A program made the position numbers and the translations under genes. A stretch of DNA of 64,000 nt, from positions 1 to 64,000 of the forward strand of contig NZ_SPHO01000005.1 of the NCBI RefSeq assembly GCF_005845215.1. Reading direction: 5' to 3'. This DNA is from Clostridium sp. 1001271st1 H5 (GTDB taxonomy: Bacteria > Bacillota > Clostridia > Lachnospirales > Lachnospiraceae). Below the pieces are notes generated by a model, which saw only the letters and a list, made by a program, of their open reading frames with translations, was not told the DNA's origin and searched no databases. Shown here piece after piece: positions 44,076 to 53,451 of the stretch; the stretch's first letter is position 1, and each line of letters opens with the position of its first letter.

Positions 44076-44897
44076 ATGGAAGATTTCAATGATGCTGCTA
44101 AAAGTATTGCGGAGAACGCGGTGCAGTATGCCATGCACAGTGGAATAACCCTTGATTACACAAGAGAAAGCGCTAAAGATGTCGATGATTTTCTCGGAGA
44201 CTGCCATGACTGTCTTGACAAGTACGACAGTGACGACGGCGCAAAAACTTTGTGGAATGTTGCGGTTCTGTTCGGATCATATATTGGGGAGATGCTTTTG
44301 CGCTCCGGGCTGGCTGAAAAGGGATTTGTCTGGATTGAGGACGATGGACTTCCGATCCTCGGTATTCCCGGCAGCGGAACTACCGTTTCACCGCTTACCA
44401 AAGCTCACAAACGGATTCTTAACGGTGCGGACGACGGTATTGAAAGCTTTGTTGACGTGGTGTTCTCTGTCGCAGAAGGTGAGATGCCGAAAACAGGAGT
44501 GCTGCGAGTGCCTGATGTCGAAACGGCAAGCGGTAAAAAAACTGAAAGAATTACCTTTGAAGAAGCGGATTATTACATATCTCTTGTGGCGGAGGGCAAA
44601 GAAAATCATGTGATTTTTGAATCCCATGACGGATTTTTTCAGTTCTACGGTGTCGGAGATCAGTTCATCTGCGAGGCCTGGTTCAATCTGGGAGGACGCA
44701 GGGCGTATGCACTGATAAATCCCGACTGCACGAATACCGAACGCGTCGATCTTGTCACACCGTTCGGTAAATATACCCCAAGAGAACGGGATATTATTTC
44801 TCTTGAACAGCTTCAAATAGCTGTGCGGGAGTATTTTTCCAATCTTGAGGAAGCGGACTTTCTCGCCAAAATTCCGCATGAGGTAATAGAAATGTAG
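44076..44897 (+). CDS. Unknown soluble protein, immunity-like
   Basis: This acidic 273-residue protein has no membrane segment. The N-terminal half is helical (A-E-N-A-V-Q-Y-A-M-H, L-F-G-S-Y-I-G-E-M-L-L). The C-terminal half is beta-rich (F-E-S-H-D-G-F-F-Q-F-Y-G-V-G-D-Q-F), resembling Imm-type proteins. TAGGAGGAAAG precedes the ATG. No family is confirmed. It sits alone between the AT-rich NUDIX gene and the TetR operon. Confidence 0.6.
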   Translation: MEDFNDAAKSIAENAVQYAMHSGITLDYTRESAKDVDDFLGDCHDCLDKYDSDDGAKTLWNVAVLFGSYIGEMLLRSGLAEKGFVWIEDDGLPILGIPGSGTTVSPLTKAHKRILNGADDGIESFVDVVFSVAEGEMPKTGVLRVPDVETASGKKTERITFEEADYYISLVAEGKENHVIFESHDGFFQFYGVGDQFICEAWFNLGGRRAYALINPDCTNTERVDLVTPFGKYTPRERDIISLEQLQIAVREYFSNLEEADFLAKIPHEVIEM

Positions 44898-44967
44898 ATT
44901 TTCGTTTCCTGATAGAAGGGATAACGCTCTGCAGTAAAATTACTCCTCTGCAAATAAAATTCCCTGC

Positions 44968-44996
44968 TTGACAGGTAGATGAAAAGATGCTATCCT
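44968..44996 (+). promoter_or_regulatory. Promoter of the TetR-MFS-ABC operon
   Basis: TTGACA at 44968-44973 and TATCCT at 44991-44996 are separated by exactly 17 bases. The start of transcription would fall near 45003, just before the candidate operator. Confidence 0.7.
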
Positions 44997-45007
44997 TTAA
45001 TAGATAG

Positions 45008-45020
45008 ACAGTCGGTCTGT
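45008..45020. promoter_or_regulatory. Candidate TetR operator
   Basis: ACAG-TCGGT-CTGT is an inverted repeat between the promoter and the ribosome site of the TetR gene. Similar GACNGTCGGTC-type sequences are bound by many TetR repressors, so self-repression of the operon is inferred. Confidence 0.5.
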
Positions 45021-45038
45021 AGAGAGGAGACGAAAAAT

Positions 45039-45674
45039 ATGAGAATTGTCAAGGAAGCAACGGAACGGAAAAATGAAATATTGGATGCGGCGGCGGTTTT
45101 GTTTATGAAAAAGGGTTTTGACAATACCAGCACCAATGATATTTTAGACGCAGTGGGAATTGCAAGGGGCACCCTTTATCATCACTTCAAGTCCAAGGAG
45201 GATGTGATGGATGCGCTCATTGACCGGCAGATGGAGAAAATTTTGTCAGCGGCCCGTGAGGCAGCGGCAGATCAAAGCGTCCCGGTGGAGGAACGGATTG
45301 TCCGCACGATTACTGCGCTCCACATCGGTGAGGAAGGCGGCCCCATGACGGAACATCTCCATAAGCCACAAAACGCGCTCATGCAGCAAAAAATTAATCA
45401 GATCACGATGCAGCAGGTTCCTCCTATACTGGCGGGCATCATAGAAGACGGTATTAAAGAGGGGCTGTTTGAAACGCCCTACCCCCTTGCGTGTATGGAA
45501 CTGGCGGTCATCTATCTGAAAACGGTTCTTGACGATGGTGTTTTTGAGCTGACGGAGCCGGAAACTACTGCCCGTATTGAGGCGTTTACGTTCCATTTGG
45601 AACGGATGTTGGGTGTGGAGCAGGGGCGGCTGAGCTTTTTCACGAAACTGTTTGAAAGAAAGGAGGAACTTTGA
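45039..45674 (+). CDS. TetR family transcriptional regulator
   Basis: This regulator has about 211 residues. The N-terminal helix-turn-helix reads I-L-D-A-A-A-V-L-F-M-K-K-G-F, then S-T-N-D-I-L-D-A-V-G-I-A-R-G-T-L-Y-H-H-F. The C-terminal ligand domain is helical. The ATG at 45039 follows GAGAGGAGA. The stop overlaps the TTG start of the MFS gene, showing co-translation. It probably represses its own operon and responds to a small molecule exported by the MFS or ABC proteins. Confidence 0.9.
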   Translation: MRIVKEATERKNEILDAAAVLFMKKGFDNTSTNDILDAVGIARGTLYHHFKSKEDVMDALIDRQMEKILSAAREAAADQSVPVEERIVRTITALHIGEEGGPMTEHLHKPQNALMQQKINQITMQQVPPILAGIIEDGIKEGLFETPYPLACMELAVIYLKTVLDDGVFELTEPETTARIEAFTFHLERMLGVEQGRLSFFTKLFERKEEL

Positions 45675-46966
45675 ACCAATTCAGAAAATTTTTGCTGCTC
45701 TGGTCCGGCGACTTTATCTCCGCTATCGGGAGTGGGCTGACCTCCTTCGGTTTGGGAGTCTATATATTCCAGCAGACCGGGCAGGTGTCTTATATGGCCC
45801 TTGTCACATTACTTGCCTTTTTGCCCTCCCTGCTTTTAAGTGTCCCCGCCGGAGTGCTTGCCGACCGCTATGACCGCAGGCTCCTGATGGTGATTGGAGA
45901 CAGCTTCTCGGCCATCGGTCTTTTGTATATCCTTGTCTGTCTGACGCGCGGCCAGGCACAGGTTTGGCAAATCTGCGCGGGAGTCGCTGTCAGTTCGGTG
46001 TTCACTTCTCTTTTGGAGCCTTCTTATAAAGCGACCATCACCGATCTGCTCACGCCGGAGCAGTACAGCAAGGCCAGCGGTCTGGTTCAGGTGGCGGGGA
46101 GCGCCAAGTATTTAATCTCTCCCATTTTAGCGGGTTTCCTTCTGACCATTTCCGATATCCGGCTGCTGCTTGTTTTGGATATCGGCACCTTTTTCGTTAC
46201 CGTCACCACCACTCTGGCGGTACGCAAAGGGCTTCCAAGCAAAAAAACAAATCAGGCATCGTCCTTTGTTTCGGAGTTTAAAGACGGCTTCCGGGCCGTC
46301 ACAGGAAAAAAAGGCGTTATGACGCTGGTGGTCATGGGTTCTGTCGTTACACTCTGCCTGGGTATCATCCAGACACTCGCCTCACCGATGATCTTAAGCT
46401 TCACGGGCAGTGATACACTTGGAACGCTCATGACCGTCATCGCTCTGGGGATGCTGGCGTCCAGCATCGTACTGGGCGGGCTTTCCATCAAAAAAGGCTA
46501 TGCCCGGATGCTCAGCCTCTCCCTGTTCGGGTCGGGTGTCTTTATGGCGGTATTCGGCCTGCGGGAAAACATCTGGATGATTGGGATTTCCGGCTTCCTG
46601 CTATTCGCCATGTTTCCTTTCGCCAACGCAAGCCTTGACTTTTTGCTTCGGACGAATATTGACAATAACCTGCAGGGCAGGGCGTGGGGGCTGATCGGGT
46701 TCATCTCCCAGCTTGGCTATGTGGCGGCCTATGCCCTATCCGGGGTATTGGCGGATTACTTATTTACGCCTCTGCTGCTCCCCGGCGGCGCGCTGGCGGG
46801 AACGGTGGGAACGGTTTTCGGAGTCGGCGCCGGACGAGGAATCGGCTTTCTTATCACAATGGCGGGACTGTTTCTTTGTGTAACCGCAGTATTCCTTTTT
46901 GGAATCAAATCGATTCGGGGACTGGAGAAAGGGAGCGTTTATGAAAAGCAGAATGATTTGGAATGA
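45671..46966 (+). CDS. MFS transporter
   Basis: This 431-residue membrane protein has about twelve segments and the MFS loop G-V-L-A-D-R-Y-D-R-R between segments 2 and 3. It resembles macrolide/multidrug exporters of the Mef type (opening S-G-D-F-I-S-A-I-G-S-G-L-T). The start is TTG with AAAGGAGG just upstream, overlapping the TetR stop. The gene is GC-rich like the rest of this operon. It is followed without a gap by an ABC permease gene. Confidence 0.88.
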   Translation: MNQFRKFLLLWSGDFISAIGSGLTSFGLGVYIFQQTGQVSYMALVTLLAFLPSLLLSVPAGVLADRYDRRLLMVIGDSFSAIGLLYILVCLTRGQAQVWQICAGVAVSSVFTSLLEPSYKATITDLLTPEQYSKASGLVQVAGSAKYLISPILAGFLLTISDIRLLLVLDIGTFFVTVTTTLAVRKGLPSKKTNQASSFVSEFKDGFRAVTGKKGVMTLVVMGSVVTLCLGIIQTLASPMILSFTGSDTLGTLMTVIALGMLASSIVLGGLSIKKGYARMLSLSLFGSGVFMAVFGLRENIWMIGISGFLLFAMFPFANASLDFLLRTNIDNNLQGRAWGLIGFISQLGYVAAYALSGVLADYLFTPLLLPGGALAGTVGTVFGVGAGRGIGFLITMAGLFLCVTAVFLFGIKSIRGLEKGSVYEKQNDLE

Positions 46967-49253
46967 CATCGCCAGAAACAAAGCGGTAGCGCTCATGCTC
47001 CTGCTGTTTGTCAGTGCGGCGGCCATGCTGCTGTCGTCAGCGGCCGTTCTTGGGGCGAACCTGTCCGGTTCCATCGACCGGCTGATGCAGGACGCCAGGA
47101 CGCCGCACTTTATGCAGATGCACACCGGCGAACTGGAGCTTGACAGGCTCGAAGCCTTCGCCGCCGAGCAGGCGCAGGTTTCGCAGTTTCAGGTGGTCCG
47201 ATTCCTCAATATGGACAATGACAGCATTGAAATAAACGGAGGAACACTTTCCGGCTCGCTGCAGGACAACGGATTCTGCACACAGAGCGGGCAGTTCGAT
47301 TTTCTCCTGGACGCTGACGGCGTCCCGGTCCGCCCTGCGGACGGTGAAGTGTACGCCCCTGTTTTCTACCGCAAGGACGGAGTGATGAAGCTGGGCGATA
47401 CCATCTCCATCCACGGGCTGCGGTTTACCATTGCCGGTTTTGTCCGGGATTCCCAGATGAACTCCGCCCTCGCGTCCTCCAAACGGTTTGTGGTAAGCGA
47501 GGCGGATTACGCCCGTCTGGAGCCGTTCGGCGCGGTGGAATACCTGATTGAATTCTGTCTCGACGATCGGTCCCATTTAGGAGCGTTCACTGCCGCCTAC
47601 AGCGCGGCCGGACTTCCGGCCAATGGCCCCGCGCTTACTTGGCCGCTGTTTCGCATGATGAGCGCCATTTCGGACGGTATCATGATTGCGGTGGTTCTGC
47701 TGGTGGGCATCCTCGTAATCCTGATTGCGCTCCTGTGTATCCGGTTTACGCTCCTCGCTAAAATTGAGGATGACTACCGGGAAATTGGCACTATGAAAGC
47801 GATCGGTATGCGCGTGTCGGACATACGCAGTCTGTACCTCTCAACCTATGGGGCGATTTTGGCGGCGGGATGCGTCCTGGGATTTGGGCTCTCCCTGCTG
47901 TTTGTTCGCCTGATGACCGGGGGCATCCGCCAAAACCTTGGCAGCAGCGGCAACGATACGGCCGCGTTTCTGCTCGGTTTGGCCGGTGTCCTCCTCCTGT
48001 TCCTTTTTGTGCTGCTCTACGTGAGCGCCAATCTGCGGCGCTTTGGCAGGATTTCCGCCGCAGAAGCCATTCGATTCGGAATGGCGGGGCAGAACCAGGC
48101 GGGCGCGAAAACCGTCCGGCTGGGCGGAGGTATTCCCCTCAACCTGTCTCTCGGCATGCAGGATGTATGGATCAGGAAGCGGCTCTATGGGACGATGTTC
48201 ATTGTCGTGATTCTGGCGGTATTTATCATGATTGTGCCGCAAAACCTGTATTACACCATCTCCGCGAAGGATTTCATTACCTACATGGGGGTAGGGTGCT
48301 GCGATCTGCGCATGGATCTGCAGCAAATTGACCGGATGGGGGAAAAGGTGGCGGATATTGCAGCCTGTCTGGAAGCGGATTCGGCGGTTTCCGAGTTTGC
48401 CGTGCTGACGACGAAAACCTTTGGTGTCAGGCTGGAGGATGGAACCACGGAAAACAGTAAAGTGGAGCTGGGCGACCATGCGGTGTTCCCGGTAGCGTGC
48501 GTAAGCGGGCGGATGCCACTCGCGGAACAGGAGATTTCTCTGTCGGTCTTGTGTGCGGAGGAATGGGAAAAAGGGGCCGGCGACGAGTTGACCCTGCTGA
48601 CCGCCGATGGGGAGAAAACCCTGACGGTCTGCGGGATCTACTCGGACATCACAAACGGCGGAAAGACGGCGAAAGCGGTTTTCTCCGACGATTCTACCAA
48701 GGCGGTATGGAGCACCGTCTGCATAAGCCTTAAGGATTCGAACCAGCTTGACAGCAAAAAAGTGGAATATGGGAGCCGCTTCCCGTTCGCCAAGATATCA
48801 GGCATCGAGGACTATATCGCGCAGACTTTTGGGCAGACGCTGCGCAGTGTGCGAACCGCGTCGCTGGTGTCCGTTGTTGTTGCCGCAGCAATCACACTGC
48901 TTGTCACGCTGTTGTTCCTGAAGCTGCTGGTGGCAAAGGACCGCTATTCCATCGCGGTGATGAAAGCCATGGGCTTTACCGATACAGACGTTAAAAAACA
49001 GTACCTGTGGCGGGCCGTCACCGTGCTGGCCGTTGGGATTGTCTGCGGCACGGTTCTTGCCGGAACGCTGGGCGAAAAGCTGGCGGCGGCAGCGATATCC
49101 ATGATCGGGGCGGCGGCATTCCGCTTTGTCGTGAACCTGCCTGCGACGTATCTGTTTTGCCCGCTGATTATGCTGTTCACAGCGCTCATCGCCATTGCGG
49201 TGGGAACCGCGGCAATCCACGATATCCGGATTTCACAGGCCATAAAGGAGTAG
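46941..49253 (+). CDS. ABC transporter permease, FtsX-type
   Basis: This 770-residue permease has a first membrane segment (about 15-38), an external domain (about 40-240) and an FtsX core of three segments (about 250-275, 300-330, 345-370). A second anchor (about 420-440), an external domain (445-635) and three more segments (about 645-670, 695-720, 735-760) follow. The ATG at 46941 lies inside the end of the MFS gene. The gene is very GC-rich (one line counted by hand is 67%). It pairs with the ATPase downstream. Confidence 0.88.
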   Translation: MKSRMIWNDIARNKAVALMLLLFVSAAAMLLSSAAVLGANLSGSIDRLMQDARTPHFMQMHTGELELDRLEAFAAEQAQVSQFQVVRFLNMDNDSIEINGGTLSGSLQDNGFCTQSGQFDFLLDADGVPVRPADGEVYAPVFYRKDGVMKLGDTISIHGLRFTIAGFVRDSQMNSALASSKRFVVSEADYARLEPFGAVEYLIEFCLDDRSHLGAFTAAYSAAGLPANGPALTWPLFRMMSAISDGIMIAVVLLVGILVILIALLCIRFTLLAKIEDDYREIGTMKAIGMRVSDIRSLYLSTYGAILAAGCVLGFGLSLLFVRLMTGGIRQNLGSSGNDTAAFLLGLAGVLLLFLFVLLYVSANLRRFGRISAAEAIRFGMAGQNQAGAKTVRLGGGIPLNLSLGMQDVWIRKRLYGTMFIVVILAVFIMIVPQNLYYTISAKDFITYMGVGCCDLRMDLQQIDRMGEKVADIAACLEADSAVSEFAVLTTKTFGVRLEDGTTENSKVELGDHAVFPVACVSGRMPLAEQEISLSVLCAEEWEKGAGDELTLLTADGEKTLTVCGIYSDITNGGKTAKAVFSDDSTKAVWSTVCISLKDSNQLDSKKVEYGSRFPFAKISGIEDYIAQTFGQTLRSVRTASLVSVVVAAAITLLVTLLFLKLLVAKDRYSIAVMKAMGFTDTDVKKQYLWRAVTVLAVGIVCGTVLAGTLGEKLAAAAISMIGAAAFRFVVNLPATYLFCPLIMLFTALIAIAVGTAAIHDIRISQAIKE

Positions 49254-49256
49254 ACC

Positions 49257-50015
49257 ATGGGTAAATTATTAGTGAGTGAAAAAATTGAAAAATCATATGG
49301 AAGCGGGGACGAGCGCCGCAAGGTGCTGGACGGCGTTTCGGTGGAGATAGGGGGCGGGGAATTTGTGGCGGTGATGGGGGCCTCCGGCTCCGGGAAATCG
49401 ACGCTGCTCTACGCGCTCAGCGGGATGGACGGGATTGACATGGGAGAGGTCACATTCGAGGGGAAACCGCTGTCCGGGCTTTCAGACGACGCGCTGACGG
49501 ACCTGCGCAGAACGAAGATGGGCTTCGTTTTCCAGCAGCCCACCCTGCTGAAAAATCTGAACATACTCGACAACATTCTTCTGCCCCAGATGCGGGATCA
49601 CCGCAGGAATGTGAAAAAGCTGACTGTCTGGGCCAGGACTCTGATGGAGCAGGTCGGCATCGCGGAGCTGGAGCAGCGGGACGTCACACAGGTTTCCGGC
49701 GGCCAGCTCCAGCGGGCGGGCATCTGCCGTGCGCTGATGAGCAGCCCGAAAATCGTGTTTGCGGACGAACCGACAGGCGCGCTGAACTCGAAGTCCTCCG
49801 ATGAAATCATGACGCTTTTTTCGGGAATCCATCGGGCTGGCACAGCCATTCTATTGGTAACGCACGATGCGAAGGTCGCGGCGAGGGCGCAGAGGGTGTT
49901 GTTCATGCAGGACGGCAAAATCGTGCGTAGCCTTGCACTGTCAGGGGCTGGTTCAGGGAACCTCGCATGGAACACGGAAAAAGTCCTGTCGGAAATGAAG
50001 TGTTTGAACATTTAA
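49257..50015 (+). CDS. ABC transporter ATP-binding protein
   Basis: This 252-residue ATPase has Walker A G-A-S-G-S-G-K-S-T, Q-loop F-V-F-Q-Q-P-T-L-L, signature V-S-G-G-Q-L-Q-R-A-G and Walker B V-F-A-D-E-P-T-G-A-L, followed by L-L-V-T-H-D. The signature's second half is unusual (Q-R-A-G instead of Q-R-V-A). AAAGGAG lies before the ATG, three bases after the permease stop. It is the last gene of the TetR-controlled operon; the ending S-G-A-G-S-G-N-L is an extra tail. Confidence 0.9.
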   Translation: MGKLLVSEKIEKSYGSGDERRKVLDGVSVEIGGGEFVAVMGASGSGKSTLLYALSGMDGIDMGEVTFEGKPLSGLSDDALTDLRRTKMGFVFQQPTLLKNLNILDNILLPQMRDHRRNVKKLTVWARTLMEQVGIAELEQRDVTQVSGGQLQRAGICRALMSSPKIVFADEPTGALNSKSSDEIMTLFSGIHRAGTAILLVTHDAKVAARAQRVLFMQDGKIVRSLALSGAGSGNLAWNTEKVLSEMKCLNI

Positions 50016-50075
50016 TGTAAAATACCTGATCCAACCACAATGAGATGAAGAAATTTATATGCAAGGAGCCCGCCT

Positions 50076-50771
50076 ATGGTTGATATAGAGAACGATTACA
50101 ATACTAGATTAGATGAATTGCGGAGGCGAATCAAGTCTCCCAGGAATTTTCAATCTGCGATGGAGCTGGCGCTTGAAATCCATGCAATGACTCACACCGG
50201 CGAGGTTTCTTCCAGTTCTGTACCTACGTTTTGTGACGAATTATTGGATGGACTGGAGGACGAGGATTACAGCATCATGCCTACCGAAAAGGATGAAACC
50301 ATTGCGTGGCATTTATGGCATATCGCAAGAATCGAAGACCTGGTGGGTAACCTTCTAATTGCAGAAAAGCCGCAGATATTCAGTGATGAATGGATGGAAA
50401 GGCTGAACGTTTCCGTAAAGGACACCGGGAATGCCATGACGGATGATGAGATTATCGGCTTTAGTAAACAGGTAAAAAAGCAGGAGTTAATCAATTACCG
50501 GAACGCAGTAGGGCGTCAGACCCGCGAACTGTTAAAAGCATTGATGCCCGGTGATTTGAAACGGAAGCCTTCTGACGAGTCTTTGGCACGTCTGGTCAGT
50601 GAGGGTGGTCTGCTGGAGGTGAAAAAATCCATATGGCTTAAGAAGTTTTGGGGGAGTTATACCGTTACGGGACTCATTCTTCTGCCATTGACATATCATC
50701 ATATGATTCATTTACCGGACAGTGTGAGGATTAAGGAATTTGTTGAAAAATCACGCAGTGGAACTCTATGA
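50076..50771 (+). CDS. DinB superfamily protein
   Basis: This 231-residue four-helix-bundle protein has the metal-binding histidines of DinB/YfiT proteins in I-A-W-H-L-W-H-I-A-R-I-E-D and L-T-Y-H-H-M-I-H. The family includes thiol-dependent transferases and damage-inducible proteins of unclear function. AAGGAG precedes the ATG. The first 40 residues are an extension not usual for small DinB proteins. Confidence 0.78.
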   Translation: MVDIENDYNTRLDELRRRIKSPRNFQSAMELALEIHAMTHTGEVSSSSVPTFCDELLDGLEDEDYSIMPTEKDETIAWHLWHIARIEDLVGNLLIAEKPQIFSDEWMERLNVSVKDTGNAMTDDEIIGFSKQVKKQELINYRNAVGRQTRELLKALMPGDLKRKPSDESLARLVSEGGLLEVKKSIWLKKFWGSYTVTGLILLPLTYHHMIHLPDSVRIKEFVEKSRSGTL

Positions 50772-50874
50772 TACAATGAGCGTTAATGAGCAAAGGCGAG
50801 TGGCGCTCATGGGCAAAGCCTATGGTACAATGGCTTCAATCAAGGTAAAACTTGGAGAGAGGAATCCAGTTCTT

Positions 50875-51240
50875 ATGATAATGAAAAAAACAACATGGCT
50901 ATGTATAGGTGCTGCATTAATTTTGGTGATTGGTGTAGGGGCAATTTTTGCTACATCACAGGCTGTGAAATATTCTGAATTGCCATCAGGAGCTTTTGAA
51001 GAACAATACTCCCCGTACAGCGTCTATGGCTTCGAATATATTGGATCTGAGTACGACCCGAATATTCCAGGAAGCGGCGTAGGTAACCTATACTATAACG
51101 GACAGTTGGTTGAAACGTTTGTTGACCGGAAGGACAACCATGACATATTAAGATATGAAGCGAAAGAAACGCGGGGAATTACGGTATATACAATTTATGA
51201 TAGTGATGGAACCTTAACAGGGCTGGAACAGGTGAATTGA
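50875..51240 (+). CDS. Membrane-anchored exported protein of unknown function
   Basis: This protein of about 121 residues has one N-terminal membrane segment (L-C-I-G-A-A-L-I-L-V-I-G-V-G-A-I-F) and a short external beta-rich domain with tyrosines (Y-S-P-Y-S-V-Y-G-F-E-Y-I). The start at 50875 (or the ATG at 50881) follows GGAGAGG; the longer frame from 50740 overlaps the DinB gene. No family is recognised. Confidence 0.6.
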   Translation: MIMKKTTWLCIGAALILVIGVGAIFATSQAVKYSELPSGAFEEQYSPYSVYGFEYIGSEYDPNIPGSGVGNLYYNGQLVETFVDRKDNHDILRYEAKETRGITVYTIYDSDGTLTGLEQVN

Positions 51241-51353
51241 ATATACTCGCAGGATATATTTAAAACAATATGGAATGTACAAACATAATAGGTTGGTGAC
51301 GCTACATAGCGCAAATTACTGGAAGTGAAGGTTCCATTCGGGAGGTGCTTATT

Positions 51354-52184
51354 ATGAAAAAATTATTTACTATGATACGGCGGGGCCAGGTAGAGGAAGT
51401 CCGAAAGATTCTGGAGAAGAAACCGGAGCTGATCGCCTGCACCGCCAAGGCCCCACCCAGGAAGGACGACGGGCAGTCGCCCCTGATGGTGGCCATCAAG
51501 AGCGACAATCTGGAGGTGGCCCACTTGCTGCTGGACTTCGGCGCGGATGTGAATTTCGTCAATGGGGACGAGCCTACCGAGCCCTATTCCATCTATGCGC
51601 CGATTTGGGACAACGCCCTGGGGCAGTGCTTCCTGCGGGCGAATCATACCGTTTCAGAAGCGTCCAAGGCGCGGACGGAGGGCTATTTTCAGCTCCTGTG
51701 CCGCCTTCTGGACTTGGGGATGGACATCAACCGGGAGCTCACCTGTTCCCTGCCGCAGTTCCACCCGAAAAAAGCATGGCGGGCCGCCCTGGACTATTAT
51801 CAGCAGTTTTCTTTCGACGATTTTGCACGCAATTCGATTGGAGAAATGAAACGGGAACAGCAGCGGCAGCTCCAAGATTGGACGGCCCGTATCCTAGAGG
51901 TATTGGCCGCCCACGGCGCCGATATCTACGATTATCATATCAGGGAAAAGTCTTCGACCGCCGACGATATTGACCGCATCATCCGCAATCTGATCTTGAA
52001 CCGGGAGCTGCGAGAGGGTATCCGGGAGTTGACGGAGGGGGAGCAGAAATATATGCCCCAGTGGTTTGAGGTAAAATGGCGGCCCATGGACGCCATCCTG
52101 CGGCCTTACTACGCTAAGGACAACCCCTATTATGGCGTGGAGGTCACGCCGGAGCGGCGGGCGTTTTTTGAGCGCTTTGTTTAG
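51354..52184 (+). CDS. Ankyrin-repeat protein
   Basis: This protein of about 276 residues has ankyrin-type helices (I-R-R-G-Q-V-E-E-V-R-K-I-L-E-K-K-P, S-P-L-M-V-A-I-K-S-D-N-L-E-V-A-H-L-L-L, D-F-G-A-D-V-N-F). The rest is helical and less regular (L-L-C-R-L-L-D-L-G-M-D-I-N). Ankyrin proteins bind partner proteins; in accessory islands they often act as immunity or scaffold proteins. GGGAGGTG precedes the ATG. The gene is GC-rich compared with both neighbours. Confidence 0.8.
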   Translation: MKKLFTMIRRGQVEEVRKILEKKPELIACTAKAPPRKDDGQSPLMVAIKSDNLEVAHLLLDFGADVNFVNGDEPTEPYSIYAPIWDNALGQCFLRANHTVSEASKARTEGYFQLLCRLLDLGMDINRELTCSLPQFHPKKAWRAALDYYQQFSFDDFARNSIGEMKREQQRQLQDWTARILEVLAAHGADIYDYHIREKSSTADDIDRIIRNLILNRELREGIRELTEGEQKYMPQWFEVKWRPMDAILRPYYAKDNPYYGVEVTPERRAFFERFV

Positions 52185-52499
52185 GCATTAAAAGCGAAGA
52201 ACTGCGGTTGGTTCTAAAAATATCAGTCAGCTCGATATGGAAGAAAGTAGAGGAATGTGTATGAGAAACGCTAAAATTGACGAATCAAAACTTCAAGAAG
52301 TTATGGACATTATTAAGACGTCCGCCAGTCTCATAGAGATATTCTGATTACTATGGAGGGAATAGATTGAAAAATATAACACGGAATACAAAAAAAGGCG
52401 TACCTTAACAAGTTATACCTGATGGGTATAAAAATTAAAAAATATTTCAAAGAATGCTATTTGTGCCGCGAGCGTCAGTGGCGCGGAATGGAGATTACA
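52185..52499 (+). other. 315-base spacer with a short coding remnant
   Basis: A 28-codon frame at 52261-52347 (M-R-N-A-K-I-D-E-S-K-L-Q-E-V-M-D-I-I-K) looks like the start of a lost gene. The longer frame of the next gene (from 52422) has no ribosome site. Nothing else is recognised. Confidence 0.4.
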
Positions 52500-52955
52500 A
52501 TGACTGAAAAAGAAATGTGGGCAGCCTATATTGAGGAAAACCCATCTTATAAGGAACAATGTTATGAGGCGTGGTGTTATGGCAGCAAAACACCGGATTT
52601 ACTGGCAGAATTGACGGCAGCGGGAACGAAAACAGCTACTGCATCTGCCTATCCATTTTATGAATATGAAAAATGCGAATTGCCCAAAGTCGGAGAGCAC
52701 AATATCATACTGCGTACCGATGGGGAAGCGGTGTGTGTCACAAAGACGACCCGCGTTTCTGTAGTACTTTTTATGCAGGTGAGTGCGGAACATTCCTATA
52801 AGGAGGGAGAAGGAGATCGAAGCTTAACGTACTGGAGAACGGTCCACGCGCAAGCTTTCGCGGATGAACTGGCAGAGATCCATATGAATTTTTCAGAAGA
52901 TATGCTTGTTGTCTGCCAAGAATTTCAAGTGGTTTTTCTACGCATTGGCAGGTAA
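52500..52955 (+). CDS. ASCH domain-containing protein
   Basis: This 151-residue protein has the ASCH pattern: Y-E-A-W-C-Y-G-S-K-T-P-D, G-T-K-T-A-T-A-S-A-Y, E-A-V-C-V-T-K-T-T-R-V and F-Q-V-V-F-L. ASCH proteins fold like PUA domains and are linked to RNA or nucleoside handling; some are amidohydrolases for acetylated cytidine. The ATG at 52500 follows TGGAGAT. It stands alone. Confidence 0.85.
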   Translation: MTEKEMWAAYIEENPSYKEQCYEAWCYGSKTPDLLAELTAAGTKTATASAYPFYEYEKCELPKVGEHNIILRTDGEAVCVTKTTRVSVVLFMQVSAEHSYKEGEGDRSLTYWRTVHAQAFADELAEIHMNFSEDMLVVCQEFQVVFLRIGR

Positions 52956-53094
52956 GAAAGAAGCTGTGGTTGAGGTATATTGATAATGACAGGCTGATGC
53001 ATGTCAGAGAGTGCTCACAAATTCATGAGAAATGCGACACGCTGATGTCGCATTTCTCATGATAAACTCATCTGAGACAAAGGAGGAATGGAAT

Positions 53095-53451
53095 ATGCCG
53101 TTTACTGAACTATGTATTTATCAAGTCAAACCGCAAAAGGTTGATGAATTCGAGGCGTTGATGCTGGAAGCAAAAGAGTTTCTGGAAAAGCAAAAGGGGC
53201 TGCTCTTACTGCGGTTCGTAAAGAGAGAATACCATATCGACATGGAGCAGATTAAAGAAGGTCTGCCGCCGCCCAAGATCACGCGCATCGTGAAAAGCGT
53301 CAAGTATATGCTCTATTGGGAGTTTGATACGAAAGAAAGCTATGGGGCAGCACAAAAAAATCTCTACGACAGCTATTGGAAGTCGATTGAAAGATGTCTG
53401 GTAGCGCCGCATGACAAATATTTAGGAGAGGGGATGTTTTCATGGAATTAG
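53095..53451 (+). CDS. Small ABM-like (dimeric alpha/beta barrel) protein
   Basis: This protein of 118 residues has the ferredoxin-like pattern of antibiotic-biosynthesis-monooxygenase-type proteins (T-E-L-C-I-Y-Q-V-K-P-Q-K-V-D-E-F-E-A-L-M at the start and Y-M-L-Y-W-E-F-D-T-K-E near residue 68). Function is not predictable. GGAGG precedes the ATG at 53095; the longer frame from 53032 lacks a site. It overlaps the DUF3795 gene by 10 bases, so the two are co-expressed. Confidence 0.68.
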   Translation: MPFTELCIYQVKPQKVDEFEALMLEAKEFLEKQKGLLLLRFVKREYHIDMEQIKEGLPPPKITRIVKSVKYMLYWEFDTKESYGAAQKNLYDSYWKSIERCLVAPHDKYLGEGMFSWN

